Shown here one piece after another: positions 54,684 to 63,504 of a DNA stretch of 64,000 nucleotides (position 1 is its first letter; each line of letters opens with the position of its first letter). The notes below the pieces were generated by a model. It had not been told where the DNA came from. It made no database searches and was given only the letters and a program-made list of their open reading frames with translations. Origin of the DNA: Alphaproteobacteria bacterium LSUCC0396 (lineage in GTDB: Bacteria; Pseudomonadota; Alphaproteobacteria; Puniceispirillales; Puniceispirillaceae); the NCBI GenBank assembly GCA_041228345.1, contig CP166131.1, forward strand, positions 2,473,001 through 2,537,000. Direction: 5' to 3'. Made by a program: the position numbers and the translations under genes.

Positions 54684-55307
54684 CTAGGTATGAAATGGCG
54701 GCGTTGTGGTAATCGCGCGCAAAAAGCTGGCGGCTGATGACCGCGCCGAAAACAGCCAGAAACAGGGCGCACCATCATCAGTGTCGGGGCGGCGCGTAAT
54801 GATTACACCAAGATGTTCCATCATTGTTCGGGCGGTGGTGCCAATCGGCATCGCAGCCGCGCTGCAATCAATTGGACAAATTCTCTCGAGAATCTGGCGT
54901 GCCTCTATCCCGCTTAGCGCCAAGACAGCCCATGAGTCCGATTGATCAGTCATTGCAAGATGGGGTTTCGTATTTTTACCCAATAAACCAATCGCCGCGT
55001 CTAGCGGATCGCTTTGATTATCGTCAAACACCAAAAACCACTGATTATGCGCGCTTGGCATGATGAAACAGCGGCCCTTGCCAGTTCGCTCGAGCGCCAT
55101 TGTTGCCGAGGGTGTGCCGGCGTTAAACAGCTTGGCAATGGCAGATTTAAAACTGGTCTCACCGCCCATAAGCGGGGCAACTGACACGATTGAAAGGTCG
55201 GTAATTTCGATGAGGCTGACGCCATCGGTAATGGCATGATGTCCCCCAAGCGGGCTTTGTGCCGTCAGGGAAAATGACGAATTGACTGCCGGATCAGACT
55301 TAGCCAT
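54684..55307 (-). CDS. soxG: Sarcosine oxidase gamma subunit
   Basis: A small subunit of heterotetrameric sarcosine oxidase. The ATG at 55307 gives 207 residues beginning MAKSDPAVNSSFSLTAQSPL; the longer ORF to 55448 would lie deep in soxA. The fold resembles part of the GcvT/SoxG group: GRCFIMPSAHNQWFLVFDD and DQSDSWAVLALSGIEARQIL. It overlaps the soxA stop by eight bases, so it is translationally coupled. It is last in the soxBDAG order. Confidence 0.9.
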   Translation of the reverse strand: MAKSDPAVNSSFSLTAQSPLGGHHAITDGVSLIEITDLSIVSVAPLMGGETSFKSAIAKLFNAGTPSATMALERTGKGRCFIMPSAHNQWFLVFDDNQSDPLDAAIGLLGKNTKPHLAMTDQSDSWAVLALSGIEARQILERICPIDCSAAAMPIGTTARTMMEHLGVIITRRPDTDDGAPCFWLFSARSSAASFLRAITTTPPFHT

Positions 55308-58257
55308 GTAGCCGTGCTCCTTCCGGATCAATAAAATGCGGGCTGCATAATTCGACCCTGATATCCTGATTGCCAAGCAAATCCACGGCCCTGACGATAT
55401 CACCATGACGGCTGCTGCCACGCCGGATATAGCCAAGGCCAATGGCACATTTAAGGTGCGGCGAATGGGCGACCGATGTTACCCATCCTTGATCATTTTC
55501 GGCGGTGCAACTAGCATCTAGCGCAATGAAATGGGCGCCTGCGGTCAGCCGGTTATTCACGTCAACCGGTTTTAGGCCAACCAGCTCATAATCATCATCA
55601 CGAACCAGTTCAGGGCGGCGGCTCAACACAAGGCCAATCGAGTCCTTGCTTTGCGACACCATCCGGCCAAGCCCCATTTGACGCGCCGTTGTCTGGCCGT
55701 TCAATTCATTGCCAGCAACATGGCCTTTTTCAACCCGCATGACGCCAAGCGCCTCAGTGCCGTAAGCGGTAACCCCAAATTCTTTACCTTCTGTCATTAA
55801 CGCCCGCATCATCATGTCACCATAGCGGGCAGGAACAGCAATTTCATAGGCAAGCTCGCCCGAAAAAGAGATGCGGAAAAGGCGCGCTTTAATCCCCCCG
55901 CAAACGCGTATCTCGCCGCAAGCCATAAACGGAAATGCCGCGTTCGAGATATCGACGCCCTTATCCACCAGCTTTTCCAATAATTGCCGCGACTTTGGCC
56001 CAGCAACCGCATATTGCGCATATTGCTCGGTCACCGAGATTAGCTGTACATCCAACTCAGGCCACAAGCATTGATGGGCAAATTCAAGGTGCCTGAAAAC
56101 ACCAACGGCGTTGGCTGTCGTCGTCGTCATCAAATAATGGGTTTCACCAAGCCGTGCCGTGGTGCCATCATCCATTACCATGCCATCTTCACGAAGCATC
56201 AGGCCATAGCGGGTCTTGCCAATTGGCAATTTTGCAAAGCCGTTTGCATAAACATGGTTCAAGAAAGCGCCAGCGTCACGGCCCTGAATATCAATCTTGC
56301 CAAGCGTCGTCACATCGCAAACGCCAACGCCAGCACGCGTGGCAAGAACTTCACGGTCAACTGATTGCCGCCATTCGGTCTCACCAGCTTTCGGGTACCA
56401 TTGGGCGCGAAGCCAGGCCCCGGTTTCGACAAAAACAGCCCCCTGTTCGCGCGCCCATTTATGCGATGGGGTAAGGCGAGTTGGGCGGAAATGTTTGCCG
56501 CGGCTGCGTCCGGCAAAGGCGGCGATTGGCACGGGTGTATAGGGAGGGCGGAATATTGTTGTCCCAGTTTCAGCAATTGTCTTGCCCGAAATATCGGCCA
56601 GAATCGCGAGGCCGGGTATATTTGCAATCTTGCCCTGATCGGTGGCCATGCCAAGCGTGGTATAGCGTTTAAGATGTTCAACCGCGCGAAATCCTTCTTT
56701 ATGCGAGAGTTTAATATCCTTTACCGAAACATCGTTCTGGAAATCGACAAACGCCTTTTTAGTGCTGGTTTTAACGTACCAGAATGGCTGAATTGCAAAG
56801 GCTTCGTCGGTGGCGCGCGGCGGTTTGATGCTGGCCGGTTTGCGGCCAAGGCTACGCGCGGCCTGCTGCCCCGCCTTCACCCCGGCCTTAAGACACGCAT
56901 CAAGGGTCATCACGCCTTTGGCGGCTCCGGTTACAATCATGCCGTCTGGCATAATACCGCCCGGAACAAACCCGGCAATTGCGTCCTGCCAAACCGGTTT
57001 GCCGCGTTGATGACAGGTCAGATGAACATTTGGTGACCAGCCACCGGAAACTGCCAAGCAATCAGCCGGAATATGGGTGCCGTTATTTAATTGAACGCTG
57101 TTAAGGCCAAGTCTGCCGCTGGTGTTAGTAACATATCCGCCAAGCAATGTTGGCACGCCCTTGGGCGGGGTATGTGATATGTCACTGCGGCTATCAACAA
57201 TTGCGGTTACTTCAACACCGGCGGCGTGCAGATCTTCGGCAGTTGACCAGCCATCATCATTATTGGTGAAAATCGCCACACGCTTTCCGGGCGCGACACC
57301 AAACCGGTTTACATAGCTGCGCACGGCACCAGCCAGCATAACGCCCGGCCGGTCATTATTGCTAAAGGCAATAGGCCGTTCATTCGATCCAGCTGCCAGA
57401 ACACAGCGCTGGCTGCGGATATGCCAGAAAATCTGCCGAACGCTGTCGTTGGCATTATGCTCATTCACCCGCTCCAATGCGCCATAGCCCCCATGGTCGA
57501 ACGCACCAAAAACGGTTGTTTTGGACAGGATACGCACATGATCCATCGATGCTAGCTGGGCAAGAATTGAGGCGGCAAAGGCGGCGCCTTCCATATCGTC
57601 TATTTGCTGGCGTTCGGCATTAAGCCTGCCACCAAGGCGAAAATCCTCATCCGCCAGAATAACCCGAAGCCCCGATTGGGCCGCGGCGAGTGCGGCCATT
57701 AACCCGCTTGGCCCACTGCCAATGACCAGCACATCGCAATGAAGATAGCCTTTGTCATAATTGTCGGGGTCGGCGCGGCCGGACAGGCTGCCAAGACCAG
57801 CCGCTTTCCGGATGATCGGCTCGTATAGCTTTTCCCAAAATGCGGCAGGCCACATGAAGGTTTTGTAATAAAAACCGGCACCAAGTAACGGCGATAAAAA
57901 ATCATTTATCGCCATAAAATCAAATGACAATAAGCCCATTTTTGTCTGACTTTTGGCGCTCATCCCGTCAATTAGTTCAGCAGTCGTGGCGCGGCAATTG
58001 GGATCTTGATACGCACCATCACCGATTGTTACCAGCGCGTTTGGCTCTTCTGATCCGGCTGTCAAAATACCGCGTGGCCGGTGATATTTAAAACTGCGCC
58101 CGACGAGGCGAACATTATTCGCCAATAACGCCGAGGCAAGCGTATCACCTGCAAAGCCGGTATAATGCTGTCCATCAAAGCGAAAGCCTAGCGGCTGGCT
58201 GCGATCAATAAGCCCGCCCGCGATCCGGTTTTTTTGCGAAAGGCTTGCCGCACTCAT
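55300..58257 (-). CDS. soxA: Sarcosine oxidase alpha subunit
   Basis: The large subunit, 985 residues, typical of the family. The N-terminal ferredoxin-like domain has FRFDGQHYTGFAGDTLASAL and FKYHRPRGILTAGSEEPNAL. The NAD-binding domain has CDVLVIGSGPSGLMAALAAA, with a second dinucleotide site near APGKRVAIFTNNDDGW. The C-terminal aminomethyltransferase-like folate domain (about 600-985, GVCDVTTLGKIDIQGRDAGA) passes formaldehyde to tetrahydrofolate as 5,10-methylene-THF. It overlaps soxD by four bases and soxG by eight. Confidence 0.95.
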   Translation of the reverse strand: MSAASLSQKNRIAGGLIDRSQPLGFRFDGQHYTGFAGDTLASALLANNVRLVGRSFKYHRPRGILTAGSEEPNALVTIGDGAYQDPNCRATTAELIDGMSAKSQTKMGLLSFDFMAINDFLSPLLGAGFYYKTFMWPAAFWEKLYEPIIRKAAGLGSLSGRADPDNYDKGYLHCDVLVIGSGPSGLMAALAAAQSGLRVILADEDFRLGGRLNAERQQIDDMEGAAFAASILAQLASMDHVRILSKTTVFGAFDHGGYGALERVNEHNANDSVRQIFWHIRSQRCVLAAGSNERPIAFSNNDRPGVMLAGAVRSYVNRFGVAPGKRVAIFTNNDDGWSTAEDLHAAGVEVTAIVDSRSDISHTPPKGVPTLLGGYVTNTSGRLGLNSVQLNNGTHIPADCLAVSGGWSPNVHLTCHQRGKPVWQDAIAGFVPGGIMPDGMIVTGAAKGVMTLDACLKAGVKAGQQAARSLGRKPASIKPPRATDEAFAIQPFWYVKTSTKKAFVDFQNDVSVKDIKLSHKEGFRAVEHLKRYTTLGMATDQGKIANIPGLAILADISGKTIAETGTTIFRPPYTPVPIAAFAGRSRGKHFRPTRLTPSHKWAREQGAVFVETGAWLRAQWYPKAGETEWRQSVDREVLATRAGVGVCDVTTLGKIDIQGRDAGAFLNHVYANGFAKLPIGKTRYGLMLREDGMVMDDGTTARLGETHYLMTTTTANAVGVFRHLEFAHQCLWPELDVQLISVTEQYAQYAVAGPKSRQLLEKLVDKGVDISNAAFPFMACGEIRVCGGIKARLFRISFSGELAYEIAVPARYGDMMMRALMTEGKEFGVTAYGTEALGVMRVEKGHVAGNELNGQTTARQMGLGRMVSQSKDSIGLVLSRRPELVRDDDYELVGLKPVDVNNRLTAGAHFIALDASCTAENDQGWVTSVAHSPHLKCAIGLGYIRRGSSRHGDIVRAVDLLGNQDIRVELCSPHFIDPEGARLHG

Positions 58258-58622
58258 GCGCCTTTTCCTTTGGCTTTAACCGTCTTTGTAGCAGCTTTTT
58301 TTGCGCCGGCTTTTTTTGCAGGTTTTTTAGGGGCGGCCGAATCAGATTTGGCAGCTTTGGCGACATCGCTGGCAATCGCGACATCAATCACCGCATGGGT
58401 TCGCGTGTCACGGGTAACGACCAGCCATGAACGGTCGCCCTGTTCATGAAACCATAATTCACGATGCAGCCCAGCCGGATTATCGCGAAGGTAGAGATAG
58501 GTATAAAAGGCATTGTCGGCGTCATCAGCCTGCCAGTCCGGCCGGTTGATCAGGCTGGCATCACCTAGAATGGTAAACTCGCTAGCGTCGCGCGGGCCAA
58601 GATGGGGATGGTTGATAATCAT
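58254..58622 (-). CDS. soxD: Sarcosine oxidase delta subunit, cysteine-free variant with basic tail
   Basis: 122 residues, versus about 90-105 for typical SoxD. In characterised enzymes this subunit binds zinc through Cys in CPxCGPR and a later His/Cys pair. Here the start reads IINHPHLGPRDASEFTILGD, and the later site reads HRELWFHEQGDRSW with Asp where Cys is usual. The protein contains no cysteine at all, so canonical zinc binding is impossible. From about residue 88 a Lys/Ala/Pro tail (PKKPAKKAGAKKAATKT) ends the protein. Position between soxB and soxA and the RDTRTH segment make the identity secure. Confidence 0.9.
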   Translation of the reverse strand: MIINHPHLGPRDASEFTILGDASLINRPDWQADDADNAFYTYLYLRDNPAGLHRELWFHEQGDRSWLVVTRDTRTHAVIDVAIASDVAKAAKSDSAAPKKPAKKAGAKKAATKTVKAKGKGA

Positions 58623-58650
58623 TTGTTTTAATCAATCCTCAAAATCTTGG

Positions 58651-59901
58651 TTAATGCAGATTTGGCTGGGCACCAGCCCCGCGTTCATCAATCATCGCGC
58701 CCCGCTGAAACCGGTCGAGGCGCAGTTTGGTGGCAACCTTATGCGGCGCATCATTTGCAAGAAGATGCGCAAAACACAGGCCAGATGCAGGGGTCGCCTT
58801 GAAACCGCCATAGCACCAGCCAGCGTTCAGATATAATTGATCAATCGGGGTTTTATCGATAATTGGCGATCCGTCCATCGACATATCCATGATGCCGCCC
58901 CAATTGCGCAAAAGCCGTGCACGACCAATCATCGGCATGATTGCCATGCCGCCTTCGCAAACATCTTCGAAAACCGGTAAATTGCCGCGTTGGGCATAGC
59001 TGTTATAGCCGTCAATATCACCGCCGAAGACAAGTCCGCCCTTGTCTGACTGACTGATGTAGAAATGACCAGCGCCAAAAGTGATCACACCCGGGATTAC
59101 TGGCTTTAGCCCCTCGCTAACAAAGGCTTGCAATACATGGCTTTCAATCGGCAGGCGCAACCCAGCTTTGGCCATAACACGGCTGGTTGACCCAGCAACA
59201 GCAACCCCAACTTTACCGGCGCGAATTGTGCCGCGGCTGGTTTCAACGCCACTGCAGACCCCATCCTTAATCAGAAAATCTGTAACATCACAATTCTGGA
59301 TGATGTCGACACCGCGCTGATCAGCGCCGCGCGCATAACCCCATGCCACCGCGTCATGTCGGGCGGTTCCAGCCCGTTTTTGCAGCAGGCCACCCATGAT
59401 CGGAAAGCGGGCATTTTCATAATCTAGAAACGGACAAAGTGCGCGCAATTGGTCTTGGTTTAACAGCTCGGCATCGGCCCCATGAAGCCGCATGGCATTA
59501 CCGCGCCGAACATAGGCATCGCGCTGGGCGTCTGAATGATAGAGATTAATGATGCCGCGCTGTGACATCATGACATTGTAATTGAGATCCTGCTCAAGCC
59601 CTTCCCAGAGTTTGAGTGATTTCTCGTAAAACGGTTCATTCCCATCCAGCAGGTAGTTCGATCTGACAATTGTCGTGTTACGACCGATATTGCCAGACCC
59701 AATCCAACCTTTTTCCAGCACTGCGATATTCTTGATACCATAGCGGCTGGCGAGGTAATACGCCGTAGCAAGCCCATGACCGCCACCGCCAACAATAATG
59801 ATGTCGTAATGATGTTTCGGTTCGGGGTCGCGCCAAACCGGTTTCCAGTCTCGATTGCCTGTCAATGCTTGATTGATTAATGACCAGAGTGAGTAACGCA
59901 T
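58651..59901 (-). CDS. soxB: Sarcosine oxidase beta subunit
   Basis: The catalytic flavoprotein subunit oxidising sarcosine to glycine and formaldehyde. 416 residues with the DAO-type FAD fold: DIIIVGGGGHGLATAYYLAS near residue 33, ENARFPIMGGLLQKRAGTAR, and the C-terminal LYLNAGWCYGGFKATPASGL flavin-contact stretch. It is first in the operon, 28 nt before soxD. Heterotetrameric enzymes also carry covalent FMN at the alpha/beta interface. Confidence 0.95.
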   Translation of the reverse strand: MRYSLWSLINQALTGNRDWKPVWRDPEPKHHYDIIIVGGGGHGLATAYYLASRYGIKNIAVLEKGWIGSGNIGRNTTIVRSNYLLDGNEPFYEKSLKLWEGLEQDLNYNVMMSQRGIINLYHSDAQRDAYVRRGNAMRLHGADAELLNQDQLRALCPFLDYENARFPIMGGLLQKRAGTARHDAVAWGYARGADQRGVDIIQNCDVTDFLIKDGVCSGVETSRGTIRAGKVGVAVAGSTSRVMAKAGLRLPIESHVLQAFVSEGLKPVIPGVITFGAGHFYISQSDKGGLVFGGDIDGYNSYAQRGNLPVFEDVCEGGMAIMPMIGRARLLRNWGGIMDMSMDGSPIIDKTPIDQLYLNAGWCYGGFKATPASGLCFAHLLANDAPHKVATKLRLDRFQRGAMIDERGAGAQPNLH

Positions 59902-60081
59902 TCATGTCCCAGCGTTGAAGTATCGTATGATTACTCCTCAATGTGGCAAAGTTTACACCAAAGAAAAAGGCCTTTTTACTGATAAAATTCGACGGCTGCA
60001 CTGGCTGACAAAAAAGCCTTTCAGGGCGACATTAAATGGCGTGATAGCGTCGCCCAAGGAACGGGGCGTCGGCTGGTTATG

Positions 60082-60099
60082 ACCCGCTTTCTTGCGGGT
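60082..60099 (+). terminator. Short hairpin before the CWC-type gene
   Basis: ACCCGC (60082-60087) pairs with GCGGGT (60094-60099) around a 6-base loop, followed by TGCTCTT. It lies in the spacer upstream of the cysteine-rich gene. It may be a terminator, an attenuator or part of a leader. Confidence 0.3.
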
Positions 60100-60122
60100 T
60101 GCTCTTGCCAGTTAAATATTGG

Positions 60123-60383
60123 ATGCTAGCCCGGCAATCTAGGGATGCGGAGATTTTTTTGGAAAAATTGACCTGTGAGCATTGTGGCACATTGTTCAAT
60201 TGTGGCGCGCCACCGGGAAAGGATCATTGCTGGTGCATGGATCTGCCCAATATGCGTGGCGGCTTTGATCTTGCTGGAAGCTGTGTTTGTCCCGATTGTC
60301 TGACATTGGGACGCGCCAAAATTTTGATGAAATCACGCCGGGTCAAAAAGCGCCAGCGTGCGGCTTCGGCATTACGCAAATAA
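60123..60383 (+). CDS. Cysteine-rich CWC-family small protein
   Basis: Encodes 86 residues from the ATG at 60123, or 74 from a TTG at 60159 that has GGAG seven bases upstream; the true start is unsettled. The cysteine pattern LTCEHCGTLFNCGAPPGKDH then CWC...GSCVCPDC matches the cysteine-rich CWC family, which probably binds zinc. The tail is strongly basic (KSRRVKKRQRAASALRK). Family function is unknown. Confidence 0.78.
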   Translation: MLARQSRDAEIFLEKLTCEHCGTLFNCGAPPGKDHCWCMDLPNMRGGFDLAGSCVCPDCLTLGRAKILMKSRRVKKRQRAASALRK

Positions 60384-60429
60384 CTGCCCATTGGTAGCGG
60401 CCATAAGTGGCGGCCATTATTAGCGGTCA

Positions 60430-61152
60430 TTATTGCATCTGTTTTTTATACCCGCCAAGGATTGAAAAGCGCCGCAGAAAGCTGGCCGCTGCCTCGTCAG
60501 GCGATTGTGGGCGCAGCCTTATATTGGCAGGTGTGCCAGCAGGTTTAATGAAAATCTTTGCGGCCTCGCTCTCGGCAAAGCCGGCAAGCTGGGTTGCCTC
60601 CAGCCATGCGGCCATACGGTCGGCGCGTTTAATCGTGCGTTGTACCGTTTCGGGCAGGCTTGCTGGCAGGCCAAAGCGGATATTAACGGCCCGATCAAGC
60701 CCGGATTCGATGTCGCGGTAAATACCGCCAAGGACGTGTTTAAACGGCGTTATCATGTCGCCGATCACATATTCCGGTGCGTCATGCAGTAATGCGGCTA
60801 GGTACCATTTCTGGTCTAGTTTTGGCGCATTTGCGCGCACCAGCCGTTCAACCAAAACACAATGCTGGGCAACTGAAAAACTGTGTTTGCCGCGGGTTTG
60901 TCCGTTCCAACGGCTGACCCGTGCTAGCCCGTACGCAATGTCCTCGATTTCGATATCCAGTGGTGACGGGTTTAAAATATCGAGGCGCCGACCGCTTAGC
61001 ATCCGTTGCCATGCGCGGTGCGTGATATCGCCTTTAATTAGCGTTGCCAAAGGTTTCCGGACTTGCTTTTTAAGTGATCTGCCGCCTGACTTGCCTGCCG
61101 ATTTGCCCCCTGTTTTGATAGCTGATGATCGGGGTGAGGCAGGCTTTTGCAT
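60430..61152 (-). CDS. HD-domain phosphohydrolase, YfbR-like
   Basis: 240 residues. A basic, glycine/lysine-rich N-terminal extension of about 35 residues is followed by the HD domain: GKHSFSVAQHCVLVERLV (first His) and LAALLHDAPEYVIGDMITPF (the His-Asp pair), then LDRAVNIRFGLPASLPETVQ. It resembles alphaproteobacterial YfbR-type 5'-deoxynucleotidases, which dephosphorylate deoxynucleoside monophosphates. Activity is inferred. The start at 61152 lacks a strong ribosome-binding site, so the basic extension may be partly untranslated. Confidence 0.85.
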   Translation of the reverse strand: MQKPASPRSSAIKTGGKSAGKSGGRSLKKQVRKPLATLIKGDITHRAWQRMLSGRRLDILNPSPLDIEIEDIAYGLARVSRWNGQTRGKHSFSVAQHCVLVERLVRANAPKLDQKWYLAALLHDAPEYVIGDMITPFKHVLGGIYRDIESGLDRAVNIRFGLPASLPETVQRTIKRADRMAAWLEATQLAGFAESEAAKIFIKPAGTPANIRLRPQSPDEAAASFLRRFSILGGYKKQMQ

Positions 61153-61394
61153 GACAGAAGATCCAAATGATTTAATGGTGGAAAAGATCGAACTAGCCGG
61201 ATTTAACGATGATCCGGCTCACCAATTTGCCAAGACTTGACCAAAGTTTCAAGCAAGCAGACCTTGGCAAAGGCGATCTGTTATCGGTGATCGTCAGCAT
61301 TGCCGATCATTGCTTGGCGTTTGGGCATCATTGTTGTATCTAGAACCGTTAGTGGTACCGGTATGGCATCATGATCATGGCAAGGATTGCCCGC

Positions 61395-62093
61395 ATGGAT
61401 TTTTTTGAAACACAAGAACGCTATCGCCGCCGGGAAATGCGCGGCTGGTTGGTGCTGTTTGTGCGTATTGCCTTGATTGTCGGTGCATTGTGGTTTGGCT
61501 GGCTGTGGGGACAGGCCGAGCAATCTAGCTTGCAGGCCGAAGCCGATCTGGTGATTTATGAAAATAATGTGCGCATTACCGAACTCAGCACCCACGTTCA
61601 AAATCTACAACTTGAACTGGCAAAAACTAGGGCGGATGGTACGGCGAAATCGATCACTGGCGACGATAATGTGCCGTTGCGTCGGGTAATCGCCAGAAAA
61701 ATAGCCACTGGTGTGACGTCAGAGCAGATTACGTCATCTATTCAGTCTCTTGGAAAACCGGCAAATTGCCGCGAGGTGGCGCGCAACGACGTTGCAGTTG
61801 CAACACCGCTTTATGCCGGGCCGGAATCCAAACTCACACTGTTTGGTGGCGGGCTGAATTTGTCGGTTGAGGGCAGCGCCGGAAAACAGGCACAGCGTGA
61901 TACACCATGGTTTGATCCGACGTTACCGGTCAGTGTTCGACACGTGTTTCTTGGGGGGCAGAAAACCATCAGCGGGTCATTGCCGTTGAATGCAATCATC
62001 CCAACCGAAGACTGGATTTTGAAACTGCGTTATGAGAAAGCTGGCATTCTTGGCTATGTGACAGCAATTGTTTCAAGCTGCACATTGCGGTAA
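61395..62093 (+). CDS. Inner-membrane-anchored hypothetical protein with coiled coil
   Basis: 232 residues from the ATG at 61395 (AAGG nine bases upstream); longer starts at 61371 and 61377 are possible. A short cytoplasmic basic N terminus (FFETQERYRRREMRG) precedes one membrane helix (LIVGALWFGWLWG). A coiled-coil-like stretch follows (EADLVIYENNVRITELSTHV and beyond). The C-terminal periplasmic-looking domain is beta-rich with two cysteines (NCREV and SSCTLR) that could form a disulfide. No family recognised. Confidence 0.68.
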   Translation: MDFFETQERYRRREMRGWLVLFVRIALIVGALWFGWLWGQAEQSSLQAEADLVIYENNVRITELSTHVQNLQLELAKTRADGTAKSITGDDNVPLRRVIARKIATGVTSEQITSSIQSLGKPANCREVARNDVAVATPLYAGPESKLTLFGGGLNLSVEGSAGKQAQRDTPWFDPTLPVSVRHVFLGGQKTISGSLPLNAIIPTEDWILKLRYEKAGILGYVTAIVSSCTLR

Positions 62094-62157
62094 ATTAACG
62101 ATCATTCAAAAACTAGCGCCAGATTAATTGCTTCCAGAATAAGTGCCTGTTGTACGG

Positions 62158-62778
62158 CTAGGTTTTTTCGGGGCGTGCCATCGCAAAAACATCGGTTACC
62201 CGGGCGTAATCCATATAGCCAAGCCGAGCAAGTGGCTGATAGCGCGTGACATCAACCTTGCCATCAATGATCACATCATCGGCGATATGAATACCGGTAA
62301 TGATCCCAATTACCATGACGCCAGCATCATTATCCTCTGGCTTTGGCAGTTCAATCACCTTCCATAATTTGCATTCAAGCGCCGCCGGCGAGGCGGCAAC
62401 ACGCGGCACCGTCACGCTATGGCAATCGGCCATATCCAGCCCTGCAGCGGTAAATTCATTCTGGCCGTAAGGCAGCCCTTCTGAGGTGATGTTCATCGCA
62501 TCACCAAGGTCCGAGCTGACGATATTAACGACAAATTCCTCGGTCTCGATCACATTGCGAAGCGAGTCCTTATGCTGTCCGTTCCCCGATGGTGCGCTGC
62601 TGAACATCACCATTGGTGGGAGTTCGGAAATGGCATTGAAATAGCTGTAGGGTGCTAGGTTAACGCTGCCGTCTTTGCCACGGCTGGAAATCCAGCCAAT
62701 TGGACGCGGCGATACAATCGCTTTAAGGGGGCTAAATGAAAGGCCTGCTTCTTTATGCAATCCGGGGCGAAAATACAT
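62158..62778 (-). CDS. Flavin reductase-like / FMN-binding split-barrel protein
   Basis: 206 residues from the ATG at 62778, supported by GGAG eight bases upstream; the 62838 ORF start is not. It begins MYFRPGLHKEAGLSFSPLKA and holds VSPRPIGWISSRGKDGSVNL, then APYSYFNAIS and PPMVMFSSAPSGNGQHKDSL, the FMN-binding pattern of the flavin reductase/DIM6-NTAB group. VIDGKVDVTRYQPLARLGYM closes the domain. It probably reduces or binds flavin; physiological partner unknown. Confidence 0.87.
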   Translation of the reverse strand: MYFRPGLHKEAGLSFSPLKAIVSPRPIGWISSRGKDGSVNLAPYSYFNAISELPPMVMFSSAPSGNGQHKDSLRNVIETEEFVVNIVSSDLGDAMNITSEGLPYGQNEFTAAGLDMADCHSVTVPRVAASPAALECKLWKVIELPKPEDNDAGVMVIGIITGIHIADDVIIDGKVDVTRYQPLARLGYMDYARVTDVFAMARPEKT

Positions 62779-62862
62779 GACGCTAACTCCTGAACATGGT
62801 CGCGAGATGTTATAATCCTCTTTGCCCGAATTCGACAAGCTGTAATACCAGATATCCCGCGC

Positions 62863-63042
62863 CTAAGACGGCGTTGTTTCACCCTTGAAACGCATGGTGC
62901 AAGCGCCAGTAAAAATCTGCGTGAAAAGCGATTCTTTGCATAATGTCCAGCTTGGTGCTGGCTTGCCCTCAGAGTCGCGCCAAATCATCGAAATCGACAA
63001 TACCGCCATCAACGCCAGCAATATCCACATTGTTCGGCTCAT
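62863..63042 (-). CDS. Small single-span membrane protein (59 residues)
   Basis: An ORF of 59 codons, read on minus from the ATG at 63042 to TAG at 62863. It begins MSRTMWILLALMAVLSISMI, a clear membrane or signal-anchor helix, followed by WRDSEGKPAPSWTLCKESLF and two or more cysteines. AGAGG six bases before the ATG is a good ribosome-binding site. It lies 24 nt after the YcgN-like gene on the same strand, so they may be cotranscribed. Family unknown. Confidence 0.6.
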   Translation of the reverse strand: MSRTMWILLALMAVLSISMIWRDSEGKPAPSWTLCKESLFTQIFTGACTMRFKGETTPS

Positions 63043-63066
63043 GACTTGCCTCTTCTGTTTTTCCGG

Positions 63067-63504
63067 TTACCAGATCGTTATATGGTCAGGCAGATCATCT
63101 TCGTCAACCGCGCTTTCCGGTGTCACGCGTCCGGCGACCGAGTGACCGGCCAGAATAGCACTGTCGGGGTTGCCGGTGATAAGCGGGTGCCAGTCGGGCA
63201 GATCCTTGTTCTCATAGATCAAACGGTAAGCACAGCTTTTCGGCATCCAGCTTAGTATTCCCAGATTATCAGGCGTCAGCATAACGCAATCTGGAACAAA
63301 TGATTTGCGCTTTTCATAGCTGCTGCATCTAGCGGTTTTGCAATCGAGCAATTTACAGCTCACATCGGTATAATGCACCTCGCCAGTATCAACATCTTCA
63401 AGCTTTAAGACACAGCATTTCCCACAGCCATCACACAAAGATTCCCACTGGTCTTTGTCTAGCTTTTCGAGCGGGATGGTTTTCCAGAACGGGTTTTTTG
63501 GCAC
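63067..63504 (-). CDS. YcgN/YkgJ-family cysteine-cluster protein (UPF0260)
   Basis: 145 residues with the family's ordered cysteines: QWESLCDGCGKCCVLKLEDV, then VSCKLLDCKTARCSSYEKRK, FVPDCVMLTP and MPKSCAYRLIYE. They probably bind zinc or iron. It begins MPKNPFWKTIPLEKLDKDQW, the usual family start, so the start at 63504 is well supported even though it lies 46 bases inside the 3' end of the CFA-synthase gene. Confidence 0.93.
   Translation of the reverse strand: MPKNPFWKTIPLEKLDKDQWESLCDGCGKCCVLKLEDVDTGEVHYTDVSCKLLDCKTARCSSYEKRKSFVPDCVMLTPDNLGILSWMPKSCAYRLIYENKDLPDWHPLITGNPDSAILAGHSVAGRVTPESAVDEDDLPDHITIW

Noticed and set aside
61151-61240. 29-codon plus-strand frame with an 8-bp hairpin (AGCCGGAT/ATCCGGCT) starting at the HD gene's start codon
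   Set aside because: Too short and without a clear ribosome-binding site. The hairpin may be real, but no role can be supported.
62885-63145. 86-residue plus-strand ORF
   Set aside because: It is antisense to the 59-codon membrane protein and to the end of the YcgN-like gene, with no family resemblance or ribosome-binding site.
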